64,000 nt of DNA from Pseudomonas brassicacearum (GCF_003732225.1 NZ_MOBJ01000009.1:587847-651846); one strand, 5' to 3'; counted from the stretch's first letter, positions 53,040 to 61,698 are shown. The notes: generated by a model from the sequence alone, not told the origin. Program-made: numbers and translations.

Positions 53040-53564
53040 ATGACTGATAACAGCCCCGGCAAGCACACTCCCAGCGCTCAAGAGATTGTCGCCGCACTTG
53101 ACCTGGAACCTCATGTGGAAGGCGGTTTTTACCGCAGAACCTTTCAGTCTGATCGCCAGGCCATGGTCGAGACCACGGGTGCTCGGCGCTATGCGATGAC
53201 TTCGATCTATTACCTGCTGACGGGTGCGTCTCCCGTTGGCCACTTCCATTTGAACAAATCCGACATCGTTCACTACTACCATGTGGGCGATGCGATCCAG
53301 TACTTCCTCATCTGCCCGGACGGCACCTTGAACACCGTGGTCATGGGCAGTGACGTCACCGCCGGGCAGTGCCTGCAACTGCACGTACCTGGCGGTGTCT
53401 GGAAGGCTTCGCAGCTTATGGATGGACCGGCTGCTTACGGCCTGATCAGCGAAGCCGTTTCGCCAGGGTTCGATTTTGCGGATATGCAATTGGGCAGTCG
53501 GCGCACACTCAGTGAGCTATTCCCAGACCATTCGGCGCTATTTGAGCGGCTGGCGCGAGAATAA
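53040..53564 (+). CDS. Cupin protein of the DUF985 family
   Basis: The protein of about 174 residues has the DUF985 landmarks: LDLEPHVEGGFYRRTFQS at the start, SIYYLLTG...SPVGHFHLNKSDIVHYYHVG in the middle, and the late YGLISEAVSPGFDFADM. It has a cupin fold with possible metal or sugar ligands; the function is unknown. Starts at 53028 and 53040 are both possible, and no clear ribosome site separates them. Confidence 0.78.
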   Translation: MTDNSPGKHTPSAQEIVAALDLEPHVEGGFYRRTFQSDRQAMVETTGARRYAMTSIYYLLTGASPVGHFHLNKSDIVHYYHVGDAIQYFLICPDGTLNTVVMGSDVTAGQCLQLHVPGGVWKASQLMDGPAAYGLISEAVSPGFDFADMQLGSRRTLSELFPDHSALFERLARE

Positions 53565-53587
53565 AACAGTAAGACCAGCACGAACTC

Positions 53588-53760
53588 CGTAGCAGCTGTC
53601 GAGCCTGCGTTCGAGTGTGCAGCACTCGTAAAATCATGCAACACGGTCTACCAGATCGACCGTGGAGGCAGGGTTTACGTCTGCTACGCAGCCGAACGCA
53701 GCCTCGCAGGCTCGACAGCTGCTACGGACTCGAACGCAGGCTTCGCCAGCTGCTACAGGG
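53588..53760. repeat. Diverged REPIN cluster, GTAGCAGCTGTC family
   Basis: ccgtagcagctgtcgagcct at 53588-53607 is matched inversely by aggctcgacagctgctacgg ending at 53727. A third unit (cgaacgcaggcttcgccagc tgctacaggg, 53731-53760) follows. The left unit is shortened and altered compared with the perfect copy at 11661. Confidence 0.82.
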
Positions 53761-53817
53761 CATCCGGTCTGTGAGGGATGGGCAGGGTGTTGCGTTCGTG
53801 AAATTTATTCTGTAGTT

Positions 53818-53848
53818 TTTCATGAAATTATAAAAACATAATTTCATG
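53818..53848. promoter_or_regulatory. Candidate operator with repeated CATGAAATT half-sites
   Basis: catgaaatt (53821-53829) and its inverse aatttcatg (53840-53848) lie directly before the oxidase start, and a further half-site cgtgaaattt is at 53798-53807. The central tttcatgaaa is itself palindromic. The cupin-type regulator two genes on is the likely binder. Confidence 0.45.
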
Positions 53849-53857
53849 GGTGCCCGA

Positions 53858-55147
53858 ATGTTTCAGCAGTCCTCGCAGCATGTCGCCAGCTATTACGCCC
53901 ACAGTTGCGCTGATCGCCTAGTGGATCGAACCGTTCTGGAAGGGGAACACACTGCTGAGGTACTGATCATCGGCGCTGGCTTCAGTGGTCTGCATACCGC
54001 CTTGCGCCTGGCCTTGGCGGGCAAGCGCGTGATGTTGCTGGAAGCCAGTCGTGTTGCCTGGGCCGCCTCGGGGCGTAATGGTGGGCAGGCGATTCTCGGC
54101 TGGTCGTGCGACATGCCGCCTCTGGAAGCTGCACTGGGTTATGAGCGTGCGCGGCGCTTGTGGGACGGCATGCGCTGGGCGGCGCAAGAGTTGCGCGAGT
54201 TGCCTGCGCGCCATGGTTTCGACTGCGATTATCGAGCTGGACATGTGTGGACGTCGGTCATGCCGCGTCGGGTCAGTCTCCTGACAGAGTGGCAGCGCGA
54301 GGCCAGCCACAAGTGGGGTCACGATGGCCTGCAATTCATAACGCGTGAGCAGTTACCGCAGTGGGTCGCCAGCGAGCGCTATCAGGCCGGTCTCTATGAC
54401 CCTGAAGGCGGGCATCTGAATCCGCTGAAACTGGCGCTCGGCCTGGCCGCAGCCATCGAGCGTGCTGGCGGTTGTGTCTACGAGCAGAGCAAAGCGCTGA
54501 GCTACCGCGAAGAAGGCAATCAGTACCGGGTAACCACTGAGCTCGGGAGCATTCGGGCGGATGTCCTGGTGCTGGCGTGCAACGCTTATCTCGATCAGCT
54601 TGATCCGCAGTTGGCCAGTTGCGTGTTGCCGGTGGGCACTTATCAGGTGGCCACTGCACCGCTCACAGCGGAACAAGCCACGGCACTGTTGCCGAGTAAT
54701 GTTTGCGTCACCGACAACCAGTTCGTCCTCGACTATTTCCGTCGCACGCCGGATAACCGCCTGCTGTTCGGTGGCGGTTGCACGTATCTGGGAGGGATGC
54801 CGAAAGACATCGCCGCCGCGACACGGCCTTATCTGGAACGGGTCTTCCCGCAGCTCAAAGGTGTCGAGCTGGAGTTCGCCTGGGGCGGGCATATCGATCT
54901 GACCCTCAAACGCACTCCTGACATTGGTCGGCGTGGCGACCTCTACTGGCTACAGGGCTATTCCGGGCATGGTGTGCTCCCGACGTTGGCCGGGGCTCGG
55001 GCCGTATCCGATGCGATTCTGGGTCAGCCGGATGAGCTGGCGTTGTACCAGGGTTTGAGTAATGGCAGCTTTCCCGGCGGTAAATACCTGGCAGCGCCAT
55101 TGGAAGCCATCGGCAAGGCCTGGTACCGACTGCGCGACAGCATTTGA
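53858..55147 (+). CDS. puuB: FAD-dependent amine oxidase (PuuB/OrdL-like)
   Basis: The 429-residue DAO-family flavoprotein has the FAD motif VLIIGAGFSGLHTALRLALA, the GRNGGQAILGWSCDM segment typical of gamma-glutamylputrescine oxidase-like proteins, and C-terminal YWLQGYSGHGVLPTLAGARA. It should oxidise a gamma-glutamylated amine to the aldehyde. The start at 53858 or 53846 lacks a strong ribosome site and overlaps the candidate operator. A PuuR-like regulator and a PuuA-like synthetase follow within 30 bases each, which supports the assignment. Confidence 0.82.
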   Translation: MFQQSSQHVASYYAHSCADRLVDRTVLEGEHTAEVLIIGAGFSGLHTALRLALAGKRVMLLEASRVAWAASGRNGGQAILGWSCDMPPLEAALGYERARRLWDGMRWAAQELRELPARHGFDCDYRAGHVWTSVMPRRVSLLTEWQREASHKWGHDGLQFITREQLPQWVASERYQAGLYDPEGGHLNPLKLALGLAAAIERAGGCVYEQSKALSYREEGNQYRVTTELGSIRADVLVLACNAYLDQLDPQLASCVLPVGTYQVATAPLTAEQATALLPSNVCVTDNQFVLDYFRRTPDNRLLFGGGCTYLGGMPKDIAAATRPYLERVFPQLKGVELEFAWGGHIDLTLKRTPDIGRRGDLYWLQGYSGHGVLPTLAGARAVSDAILGQPDELALYQGLSNGSFPGGKYLAAPLEAIGKAWYRLRDSI

Positions 55148-55172
55148 TGAGTCATCTTGGGGAATTCCTGGC

Positions 55173-55730
55173 ATGAACAAGCAAGAAGAAATCGCCGCGT
55201 TAGCGATCCTTATTCACGATCTGCGCAAGCACAAGAAAATCACCCTCAAGGAGCTGGCCGACAAAATCGACCGGTCTGTCGGCTTTCTTTCACAAGTCGA
55301 GCGGGGCTTGTCGCGACCCACGGTGGCGGACCTGACCGCAATCAGCGAAACCCTCGGGGTGCCGACTACCTATTTCTACAGTTTGCCAAAACCCAAGGTG
55401 TTGCCTTGGGTGACCCGACCGGATGAGCGCCGCACGTTGTACTACGCCAACGGGATTACCGACATTCTGGTCTCGCCGAAAATCCGGGCCACCTTCTCGA
55501 TGCTCGAAAGCCAGCTGGAGGCCGGCGCCAGCAGTGGCGAGCGGCACTTGAGCGACAGCTCGGAGCAGGGTGGTTATGTGCTGGAAGGTGCGTTGACGCT
55601 GTGGTTGGGCGATGACGACGAGCCGGTCACCTTGCAGGCCGGCGATAGTTTTCAACTCGACAGTCACACGCGCTGTCGTTACGGCAACCTCACTGACCAG
55701 CTCACGCGAGTGCTTTGGGTTTACACCTGA
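55173..55730 (+). CDS. puuR: XRE-cupin transcriptional regulator (PuuR-like)
   Basis: The 185-residue regulator has an N-terminal XRE helix-turn-helix (KKITLKELADKIDRSVGFLS, then QVERGLSRPTVADL) and a C-terminal cupin domain (ASSGERHLSDSSEQGGYVLE, GDSFQLDSH). This is the PuuR architecture, which represses polyamine catabolic genes and is relieved by putrescine or related amines. ATG 55173 follows TTGGGGAATTCC. It lies 25 bases after puuB and 23 bases before the synthetase. Confidence 0.87.
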   Translation: MNKQEEIAALAILIHDLRKHKKITLKELADKIDRSVGFLSQVERGLSRPTVADLTAISETLGVPTTYFYSLPKPKVLPWVTRPDERRTLYYANGITDILVSPKIRATFSMLESQLEAGASSGERHLSDSSEQGGYVLEGALTLWLGDDDEPVTLQAGDSFQLDSHTRCRYGNLTDQLTRVLWVYT

Positions 55731-55753
55731 TAACAATAAAAGGAATAACAACG

Positions 55754-57100
55754 ATGGATGCTGCCTGCTCTGATCTCCTGGCTGAGGTTCGTGCTTTTCG
55801 CCAACGCTACCCCGAGGTGCGCTATGTCGACCTGATTGCTTTGGATATTCCGGGGCATTTCTACGGCAAGCGTTACCCGATCGAGATGCTCGAAAAGGTA
55901 GCTGCTGGCAGTGCTTTGAAGCTGCCGCAGAACTGCGTGCTTCTGGGCGTGCAGGGTGGGCTGTTCAAAATTGGCGACTATTGTTTTAACGACGGCGACC
56001 CGGATGCCCTGCGGCGCCTGGTGCCGGGCACGCTCAAACCGGTGAGCTGGGAGTCGAAGCCACTGGGGCAGATGCTGATCACCTCGGACGGCACTGAAAA
56101 GCCGATCGTCTTCGAGCCACGCGAGGTCCTCGCGCAAGTGCTGGAGCGCTTGCGCGGTAAAGGCATTCATCCGGTGGTGGCATTCGAACTGGAGTTTTAT
56201 CTGTTCGATAAAAAGCTGCGCGAGGGGCAGCCGCAGTTCCCCCGCGATCTGCTGTCGGACGATGCCGATGATCAACCGAACATGCACATCGAGCGGCTGT
56301 CACGTTTTTCTCCAGTGCTCGATGAAATGGTCGAAGCGGCGCGGGCGCAAGGCATCGATACCACGGTGATCACTGCCGAACTGGGGCCGGGCCAGTTCGA
56401 GATCAACTTCGGTCACCTCGATGACGGTCTGCGTGCCGCTGACTGGGCGGCGCTGTTTTGCCGCAGCACCCGTGGCGTCGCGCTCAAGCACGGTTACCGC
56501 GCCAGTTTCATGGCCAAGCCTTACTTGCAGCATCCGGGCAGCGGCATGCATGTGCATGTCAGCCTCTATGACGCTGAGGGTAAAAACCTGCTGGCGGCCA
56601 ACCAACAGCAGGCGCTGCGGCATGCGGTGGCCGGTTGTCTGGAGCTGTTGCCGCATTGCATGCCGATCTTCGCGCCGAACCAGAACGCACTGCGTCGTTT
56701 GGGCGGTACGGTGAACGCGGCGACACGCGCCAGCTGGGGTTTTGAGGATCGCGATGCCTGTGTGCGCATTCCTGATTCGGATTCGAAAAATCTGCGGATC
56801 GAGCATCGCCTGGCCGGTGCCGATGCCAACCCGTATCTGGTGCTGGCGGCGATTCTGGTGGGGTTGGAGCAGGGCCTGGAAGCCCGCCGCGAGCCGATCG
56901 CAGCACTCAATGAAGACCGCAGCAGTGGGATCGACTTTCCGCTGGAAATGCTCGAAGCCGTGCGCGCCATGCAGCATCAGCCACAACTGCGCGAGGGGTT
57001 GGGAGCGGAATTTGTTGATGTGTACTGCGAGAACAAGCGCCAGGACCATCTGGCCTTTTTGCAGGAAATCAGTGCACGCGAATACCGCTGGTATCTGTAG
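55754..57100 (+). CDS. puuA: Glutamine-synthetase-family gamma-glutamylamine synthetase (PuuA-like)
   Basis: The 448-residue protein has the glutamine synthetase fold: YVDLIALDIPGHFYGKRYPI in the N-terminal domain, the metal site VAFELEFYLFD, the GPGQFEINFGH segment, the ATP site HPGSGMHVHVSLYD, and the C-terminal EHRLAGADANPYLVLAAILV. The adenylylation loop of true GlnA is not evident, as expected for PuuA-type gamma-glutamylputrescine synthetases. It would start the pathway that the upstream oxidase continues. AAAAGGAATAACAACG precedes the ATG. Confidence 0.86.
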   Translation: MDAACSDLLAEVRAFRQRYPEVRYVDLIALDIPGHFYGKRYPIEMLEKVAAGSALKLPQNCVLLGVQGGLFKIGDYCFNDGDPDALRRLVPGTLKPVSWESKPLGQMLITSDGTEKPIVFEPREVLAQVLERLRGKGIHPVVAFELEFYLFDKKLREGQPQFPRDLLSDDADDQPNMHIERLSRFSPVLDEMVEAARAQGIDTTVITAELGPGQFEINFGHLDDGLRAADWAALFCRSTRGVALKHGYRASFMAKPYLQHPGSGMHVHVSLYDAEGKNLLAANQQQALRHAVAGCLELLPHCMPIFAPNQNALRRLGGTVNAATRASWGFEDRDACVRIPDSDSKNLRIEHRLAGADANPYLVLAAILVGLEQGLEARREPIAALNEDRSSGIDFPLEMLEAVRAMQHQPQLREGLGAEFVDVYCENKRQDHLAFLQEISAREYRWYL

Positions 57101-57110
57101 TGACCACCGA

Positions 57111-57129
57111 CTCAGCCTTGCTGGCTGAG
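57111..57129. terminator. Short hairpin between convergent genes
   Basis: The 7-base stem ctcagcc / ggctgag with a 5-base loop sits between the stops of puuA and the DUF3313 gene. It is weak in length and has no adjacent T-run. Confidence 0.4.
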
Positions 57130-57148
57130 CCGGCGCTGCACACTGCTG

Positions 57149-57823
57149 TTATTTGAGAAATGCCTGCATGTCGCTGGTCAGCTTCTTGAGCGCCACTTTG
57201 AAGTCGTTGGCGGTAACCTGCTGGCTTGCATTTTTCAACTGCTGGCCCATGACCTTGCGCACGACTTTGGCCACGGTTTGGCCGTTGCTTGCGTCGATCA
57301 TCTCGGCTTCGATGAACAGTTCGGTGTCCTGGTCGCGGTGGCCGGTGGCCGCCTGAGTCGCGCCTACCGCGGCCGCAATCGGAACCACTTCATACCATTT
57401 CATGCCCTCGTTTGAGGCCGTGACCCCGGTAATCGCGGCGCGTACGACCAGCACTCGCGAACCGGCAGGGGCCGATTGAACGTTCGGTACCACACGGTAC
57501 TTCTGGCTCAGTACGCTCTTGGCATTGTCGGTCATGTAGGTTTGCAACTGATCCAGAGTCTGACGGTTGACTCGCTCATTGGGCTTGGGCGCCGGGTACA
57601 GTTCCAGTTGCTTGAACGCCACCGTGTTGTAAGCGTTCGGATTCCAGGAAGGGGTCACCCAACGCATGGCCTTCTCGCCGCTGGGTGTGGTGACTTCTTG
57701 CAGGTTGCTGTAGTTGGGAAGAAACCCTGAGTACTGTTCCTTCTCGGTGATTTTTGAGGTGCAACCTCCGAGTAGCAGGCTGGTCAAGGCAACGCCGACA
57801 AGCAATTTCCTGGAAAGACTCAT
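57149..57823 (-). CDS. DUF3313 family lipoprotein
   Basis: The 224-residue protein has a lipoprotein signal ending LLLGGC with the lipidated Cys21, then the DUF3313 features YSGFLPNYSNLQ, VLVVRAAITGV and AEMIDASNGQTVAKVVRKVM. It is expected in the outer membrane facing the periplasm. Its function is unknown. It stands alone, convergent with puuA. Confidence 0.82.
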   Translation of the reverse strand: MSLSRKLLVGVALTSLLLGGCTSKITEKEQYSGFLPNYSNLQEVTTPSGEKAMRWVTPSWNPNAYNTVAFKQLELYPAPKPNERVNRQTLDQLQTYMTDNAKSVLSQKYRVVPNVQSAPAGSRVLVVRAAITGVTASNEGMKWYEVVPIAAAVGATQAATGHRDQDTELFIEAEMIDASNGQTVAKVVRKVMGQQLKNASQQVTANDFKVALKKLTSDMQAFLK

Positions 57824-58228
57824 ATTTTTACTCCATGGGTTGAGACGTTTTATTCAGGTCGCCTTGCAATGAGCTCAAGCCCGCTGGGCCGGTGGTTTCG
57901 AGCTTTACTCAACCGCAGCCCACCTGAAACCTGGATTCCTCGCGAATTAGCGTAGGTACGAATTGCGAAATATCCAGTAGTTATGCTCGTGGAGGCATTG
58001 CCCCAGAATGCCGTCACTTGGTTGTGGAGAGCATTCGGTAACGTGCTATAGAATTTTTTTCTTCCCGTCCTTGACATGCCTGGCGAACACGTCCAGAATT
58101 GCGTCCATTCCTGATTCAGGAACGAGAAAAACCCTTTAGATATCAAAGGGTTGGAAATAGATAACAATCTAGATTCCATCTCCAGTTTGTATGCGTTTGA
58201 TGTTGTTTTTTAGGCATCGGACGTTTGA
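57824..58228. other. Gene-free stretch upstream of the tRNA genes
   Basis: I find no convincing gene or RNA here. A 109-codon leftward frame (57850-58179) has no ribosome site or family resemblance. A tRNA promoter is expected near 58180-58228. A tRNA-Gly, which I recall preceding this tRNA pair in other pseudomonads, is not present. Confidence 0.5.
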
Positions 58229-58302
58229 GGCCGAGTAGCAAAATGGTTATGCAGCGGATTGCAAATCCGCCTACGCCGGTTCGATTCCGACCTCGGCCTC
58301 CA
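58229..58302 (+). tRNA. tRNA-Cys (GCA)
   Basis: A complete cloverleaf is visible: acceptor GGCCGAG / CTCGGCC, anticodon stem GCGGA / TCCGC around the 7-base loop TTGCAAA with anticodon GCA (58261-58263), a T-arm with GGTTCGATTCC, and encoded CCA at the end. Confidence 0.95.
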
Positions 58303-58310
58303 CTATAAAT

Positions 58311-58345
58311 AGCTCCGTAGATCGCTGATTTACGGAGCTTTTTTA
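58311..58345 (+). terminator. Rho-independent terminator after tRNA-Cys
   Basis: The 9-base stem agctccgta / tacggagct is followed by a run of six T. It lies between the two tRNA genes, so the tRNA-Leu may have its own promoter. Confidence 0.8.
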
Positions 58346-58496
58346 TTTTCGGTACACAGCAAGATTTTGTCTTGAATTTGACGTCAGCGAACTTGCTTAG
58401 AGGGGAAGGGCTGTATATATTTCTCCCCCTGCCGTATCAGCAGCAAAAAGGACTGATTGTTAATTCGGTCGTTCTTGAATGCTTCACCGCGCTACC

Positions 58497-58583
58497 GCCC
58501 GAATGGCGAAACTGGTAGACGCATGGGACTTAAAATCCCCCGTTCGTAAGGACGTGCCGGTTCGATTCCGGCTTCGGGCACCA
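58497..58583 (+). tRNA. tRNA-Leu (TAA)
   Basis: The 87-base class II tRNA has acceptor GCCCGAA / TTCGGGC, anticodon TAA at 58531-58533 in GGGACTTAAAATCCC, a long variable arm (CCGTTCGTAAGGACG), T-arm GGTTCGATTCC and encoded CCA. This gene is a common integration site for genomic islands, and an integrase remnant follows it. Confidence 0.95.
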
Positions 58584-58590
58584 TATTTAT

Positions 58591-58625
58591 CAAGGGTTTG
58601 CGAGCGAAAGCTAAGCAAACCCTTG
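58591..58625 (+). terminator. Hairpin downstream of tRNA-Leu
   Basis: The perfect 11-base arms caagggtttgc / gcaaacccttg enclose a 13-base loop, starting 8 bases after the tRNA. A short T-rich stretch follows. Confidence 0.6.
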
Positions 58626-58663
58626 TTCGTTTCTGGTCCGCAATTTTCGAGTTGGTCCGCAAT

Positions 58664-58729
58664 TCACTTGGTTGGCGAGACTTTCTTGCCTTTTCGGTTG
58701 CGGATGTACTGCTCTGTCATGCCGATTGT
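58664..58729 (-). pseudogene. C-terminal remnant of a tyrosine recombinase (phage-type integrase)
   Basis: Read leftwards, 21 codons and a stop give TIGMTEQYIRNRKGKK followed by VSPTK. This is the hallmark C-terminal end of phage and island integrases, including the catalytic Tyr in EQYIRNR. The similarity stops abruptly at 58729 and no larger integrase frame exists upstream. It lies 81 bases from tRNA-Leu and points towards it, the usual arrangement for an integrase next to its attachment site. Confidence 0.7.
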
Positions 58730-59193
58730 GCCGGCAGAAGGTGGGAAGGGATATTTCCTGAGCCTATAAGGCCAGGAAAAAAGGTTATTAGACGTGCAGA
58801 AGCTGCTTTGTTAAAAAAACTAGTGCATAGCACGCTGACTGCGTGCCAATGCATCTCCATTTGGTTAAATGGAAATCGCCCAACATTGAGCTGGGCAACG
58901 ATCAATGAGTCTGATTGCCGATACAGGGATAAGTAGCTGCGACTTTGGCCAACTGCTCGCGCACCAGCGCATTGGGCTCATTGATCCCCTTTCTCCCCTC
59001 GCAGCTTGATCCTTTCGAACAAAAATATCGCGTAGTAAAGGCGATGGACGATGGCGCAGACATAACGACCCGAATGCCGACGTTCGCTGCTACGCGCCGT
59101 TCGAGGTTGGCACTCTTCGAGCACTCCCGGCCGGGCAGCATGGCCACGGTGTCCGGCTGGGCGTTACGGCTTGGCTGATCCGCCGCGAATCAG

Positions 59194-59514
59194 TCAGGAG
59201 ACGGATGGAATTTTGTCGATAAACGCAATTCGCTCACCATTGTAGAAAACTTCAACTGTTGTGTAGTGAGGCGAGTTTGGAGGTACTACCCTGGAGAACC
59301 TCGCTTGCGCGCAACTCATTTGTTGAATCCAGTTCCCAGGTCGTTGGATCAAGTGCAGATCCAGCATGAGTGATGCACCCTGCGGAGCTCGCATGGTCAG
59401 ATAGCCCTCAACTCCCGGATTGGCAACTTCAACATCTCCAACGACATGAAAGTCGCCCGGTTTCGGTGGCATCGTGTTCAGCCATGCATGCCAGTTTTTT
59501 GAGCTGATAGTCAT
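59194..59514 (-). CDS. Conserved hypothetical protein
   Basis: The 106-residue soluble protein starts MTISSKNWHAWLNTMPPKPG and contains FHVVGDVEVANPGVEGYLTM and YTTVEVFYNGERIAFIDKIP. I have an impression of short Pseudomonas proteins with the same MPPKPxDFHVxGDV pattern, but no function. AGGA lies 8-9 bases before ATG 59514. No signal peptide or membrane segment is seen. Confidence 0.6.
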   Translation of the reverse strand: MTISSKNWHAWLNTMPPKPGDFHVVGDVEVANPGVEGYLTMRAPQGASLMLDLHLIQRPGNWIQQMSCAQARFSRVVPPNSPHYTTVEVFYNGERIAFIDKIPSVS

Positions 59515-59851
59515 TTTTCCATTCCTAGAGAAATGAAACTCGAAGCTTGAGGTACTGGAACTCTGTATGGCGCTTCGTATGCCATCGAATTTAAAGCGTA
59601 GCGCCAAACAGAAGGAAATGGATGCATGGCGCGCGGAAGGGGCCTCTTGGGAGGGTTCTACTGCTGGTCGATTGACGCGCTGACAGGCAAGGAGGAGTGG
59701 GGGGCGTTTATGCGATCTTCCAGCCTTTTCACGAAGGCTTCGGCTTGTTGCACTGATCCGTATTTTCCTTTGCTATCTGCTTCTGTATTGAGCCCACCCC
59801 CTGCATCACAATGACTCTGTGACCGCAGACCGATAATTTTGGAGGCCTAAA
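59515..59851. other. Gene-free stretch
   Basis: No supported gene, RNA or repeat is visible. It ends with the ribosome site of the small membrane peptide gene. Confidence 0.4.
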
Positions 59852-59935
59852 ATGTTGAAGATGGCAATTTTCCTGGGTGGATTTCTGGCGTTGACCATCG
59901 TGATTGGTGCCCTTGCGACAATCTCTCCGATTTAA
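59852..59935 (+). CDS. Small single-pass membrane peptide
   Basis: The 27-residue peptide MLKMAIFLGGFLALTIVIGA then LATISPI is almost entirely one hydrophobic helix. GGAGG at 59841-59845, six bases from the ATG, is one of the best ribosome sites in this region, which is the main reason to believe it. It could be a regulatory membrane peptide or a toxin-like peptide. No partner is evident. Confidence 0.5.
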   Translation: MLKMAIFLGGFLALTIVIGALATISPI

Positions 59936-60162
59936 CCAGAAGAGAATGAGTACCTCGTTTTTCCAGATTCTCCCGATCTCTCGCACGTGGTTCTTTTTGA
60001 CCTTCGCCGGCGATAGCCTCAGCAGGTTCACTCAACCGGTTTTTCAACGGAATAGGCCGCTTGCCGGCACTCGGGATCGACACTCATCCTTCTGTGGGTA
60101 TGGGAGAGGTCCTTGGCCGGGGATCGGCTACAGTTGATGGATCATTGACATGGAGATCGACT

Positions 60163-60468
60163 ATGAAGTGTTTGATTTGTCAGGCTGCCGCTAGGACTGT
60201 TCACGCGCTTGGAGACTGGTCAGAGGTCAAATGCTCAGCGGGTTGTGGGCACTTCAGGGTCTCAGCGAACCTTGTTGCGAAAATGTCGTTAAAGAATGAA
60301 TCCTTTGACATTGAACGCACAAGGCGCTGGATTGAAATGTCTCGTAATGACGAGCCAGTGCCGTTGATATCGACCTACGATTACAACGTTTCCTTATTGC
60401 ATCGCGACACTGATGAGCGGGCGACCAGCCAGTCGAATCATTTTAGGCAACCGGTAACGTCGGATTAG
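60163..60468 (+). CDS. Hypothetical protein with N-terminal Cys motif
   Basis: The 101-residue protein starts MKCLICQAAARTVHALGDWS followed by CSAGCGHF, so Cys3, Cys6 and a later CxxxC could bind zinc. The rest is helical and polar. TGGAGATCGACT precedes the ATG. Not recognised; neighbours give no clue. Confidence 0.6.
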   Translation: MKCLICQAAARTVHALGDWSEVKCSAGCGHFRVSANLVAKMSLKNESFDIERTRRWIEMSRNDEPVPLISTYDYNVSLLHRDTDERATSQSNHFRQPVTSD

Positions 60469-60726
60469 ATGGAAGTTCTTGCTTCGATTTGGCGAAGCGC
60501 CCGCTAGCCACCGTGATGATCCGTCAGCGGTATTGGTAGTCAGGGTTTGGTTCGGTGGCATCGTTCGCCTTGTGCCCCACCCTCAACACCGAACAACTTC
60601 ACCATCACGTCCGAGTGGGCGCCCTGTCGGTAAGCAAAGGACGGGGCGCTTTCGAGTACCGAATGCTCCAGCGGGTATGGAGGGTGCTAGATTGAAAAAG
60701 GGGAGCAAACCTAAGGAGAGAATCAG

Positions 60727-61116
60727 ATGATCACTGATGCTCGGGATGCAGCGAAGTACGTAGAGTACTATTCGTCCATCGAAAGCCCACAAGTGCGGGA
60801 AGCGTTTTGCATGCTGGTCGGTGCGATTTCCGCTACGAAAAACTACGATTGCTCTCCCTGGACACTGGGTGGGTTAGAGCGGTCCATCGGGATTTTTTCT
60901 GCGTCTGATGGCAGCTGCCCTTTCAGCTTTGTGTCCAATCATAATTGGCTTCTTTTTTACTTTCGACTGCCATCCTTCAAGACTGAACATCATTCGCTTA
61001 AAGCATTATCCGTAGAGTTTGGCGAGGTTAATGAGAAGCCTGATGGCGAGCGAACCATCAAGTTGCGATCAGTTGATGATGTTCGGCGCTTGCTACGAAT
61101 AATCAATATTTTCTAG
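60727..61116 (+). CDS. Hypothetical protein
   Basis: The 129-residue protein is not recognised. It is preceded by AAGGAGAGAATCAG, a very good ribosome site. Features are an acidic amphipathic N-terminus (MITDARDAAKYVEYYSSIES), a central aromatic stretch NHNWLLFYFRLPSF, and a basic C-terminal helix (VDDVRRLLRIINIF). Codon use is less GC-biased than the catabolic genes, in keeping with the island setting. Confidence 0.6.
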   Translation: MITDARDAAKYVEYYSSIESPQVREAFCMLVGAISATKNYDCSPWTLGGLERSIGIFSASDGSCPFSFVSNHNWLLFYFRLPSFKTEHHSLKALSVEFGEVNEKPDGERTIKLRSVDDVRRLLRIINIF

Positions 61117-61300
61117 CTGACCACTTGCCGGTGCTCAGCGCATCAGGGCAGCGTTACGACGCCTCTGCCTGGCATTCCCGCGGATCCAGACGCTGATCCC
61201 TTTCCATTCATCGCCATTGCCTGCTTCTTCGATTCCAAGCGGGGCTTGCTTGTGGTTCGGGCGTAAAATAGCTGAGCTATCTCATCAAAAGGAGCCGCAT

Positions 61301-61501
61301 ATGAACTCCGACGAAATGAACAAACGGACGGCTGGAGAACGAGTCGTTTGGGATCAGTATTTTTGTGCTGCGTTGATTGCGGAAAGCCATCTGACGGCAC
61401 CGACAGTAGGAGGGCCGAAATCGAATCATGAAGACAGGCAGAACCTGTTGGTTGATAGAGCCAGACTTCTTGCTGACAAGATGATGGAACACAGAAAGTG
61501 A
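61301..61501 (+). CDS. Small hypothetical protein
   Basis: The 66-residue protein MNSDEMNKRTAGERVVWDQY... is hydrophilic and probably helical. AAAAGGAGCCGCAT precedes the ATG at an ideal distance, and a terminator hairpin follows the stop within 4 bases, so this is a complete small transcription unit. Not recognised. Confidence 0.65.
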   Translation: MNSDEMNKRTAGERVVWDQYFCAALIAESHLTAPTVGGPKSNHEDRQNLLVDRARLLADKMMEHRK

Positions 61502-61504
61502 ACC

Positions 61505-61530
61505 GAGCCCAGCCATCGCGCTGGGCTCTT
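61505..61530 (+). terminator. Rho-independent terminator
   Basis: The 9-base stem gagcccagc / gctgggctc with a 6-base loop begins 3 bases past the stop of the 66-residue gene, with a short T-containing tail. Confidence 0.7.
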
Positions 61531-61698
61531 CACATTTGGCGCCACGTTGGCCTTCTAACGTGAAATAGCCGTAATAACTCCAGAGGCGATCACAGCGTTC
61601 GGTTTGCCCGTGCTCAGGCGATAGGGCGTTTGAACCTCCTTAATTTTAGGGGATCAAACGAACACAGTGTCAGGCGCTGCCTGCTCGGAGATAATCAA

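Larger units (their letters stand above)
58584..59193. other. Island junction region after tRNA-Leu
   Basis: The region holds a hairpin at 58591-58625, the integrase remnant at 58664-58729, and about 460 further bases in which I see no gene with a ribosome site. A directly repeated ggtccgcaatt (58636 and 58655) precedes the remnant. Confidence 0.55.

Noticed and set aside
57850..58179. A 109-codon leftward frame before the tRNA genes
   Set aside because: No ribosome site or recognisable domain; the start region falls in AT-rich DNA. A mobile-element scar was considered but could not be supported.
58591..58625. Possible attachment-site core beside tRNA-Leu
   Set aside because: The sequence is a hairpin that does not repeat the tRNA 3' end; no second copy of the tRNA end was found within the window, so an att site is not supported.
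58902..59178. Overlapping short frames on both strands after the integrase remnant
   Set aside because: Neither has a ribosome site; the leftward one has a protein-like composition but no family I can name.
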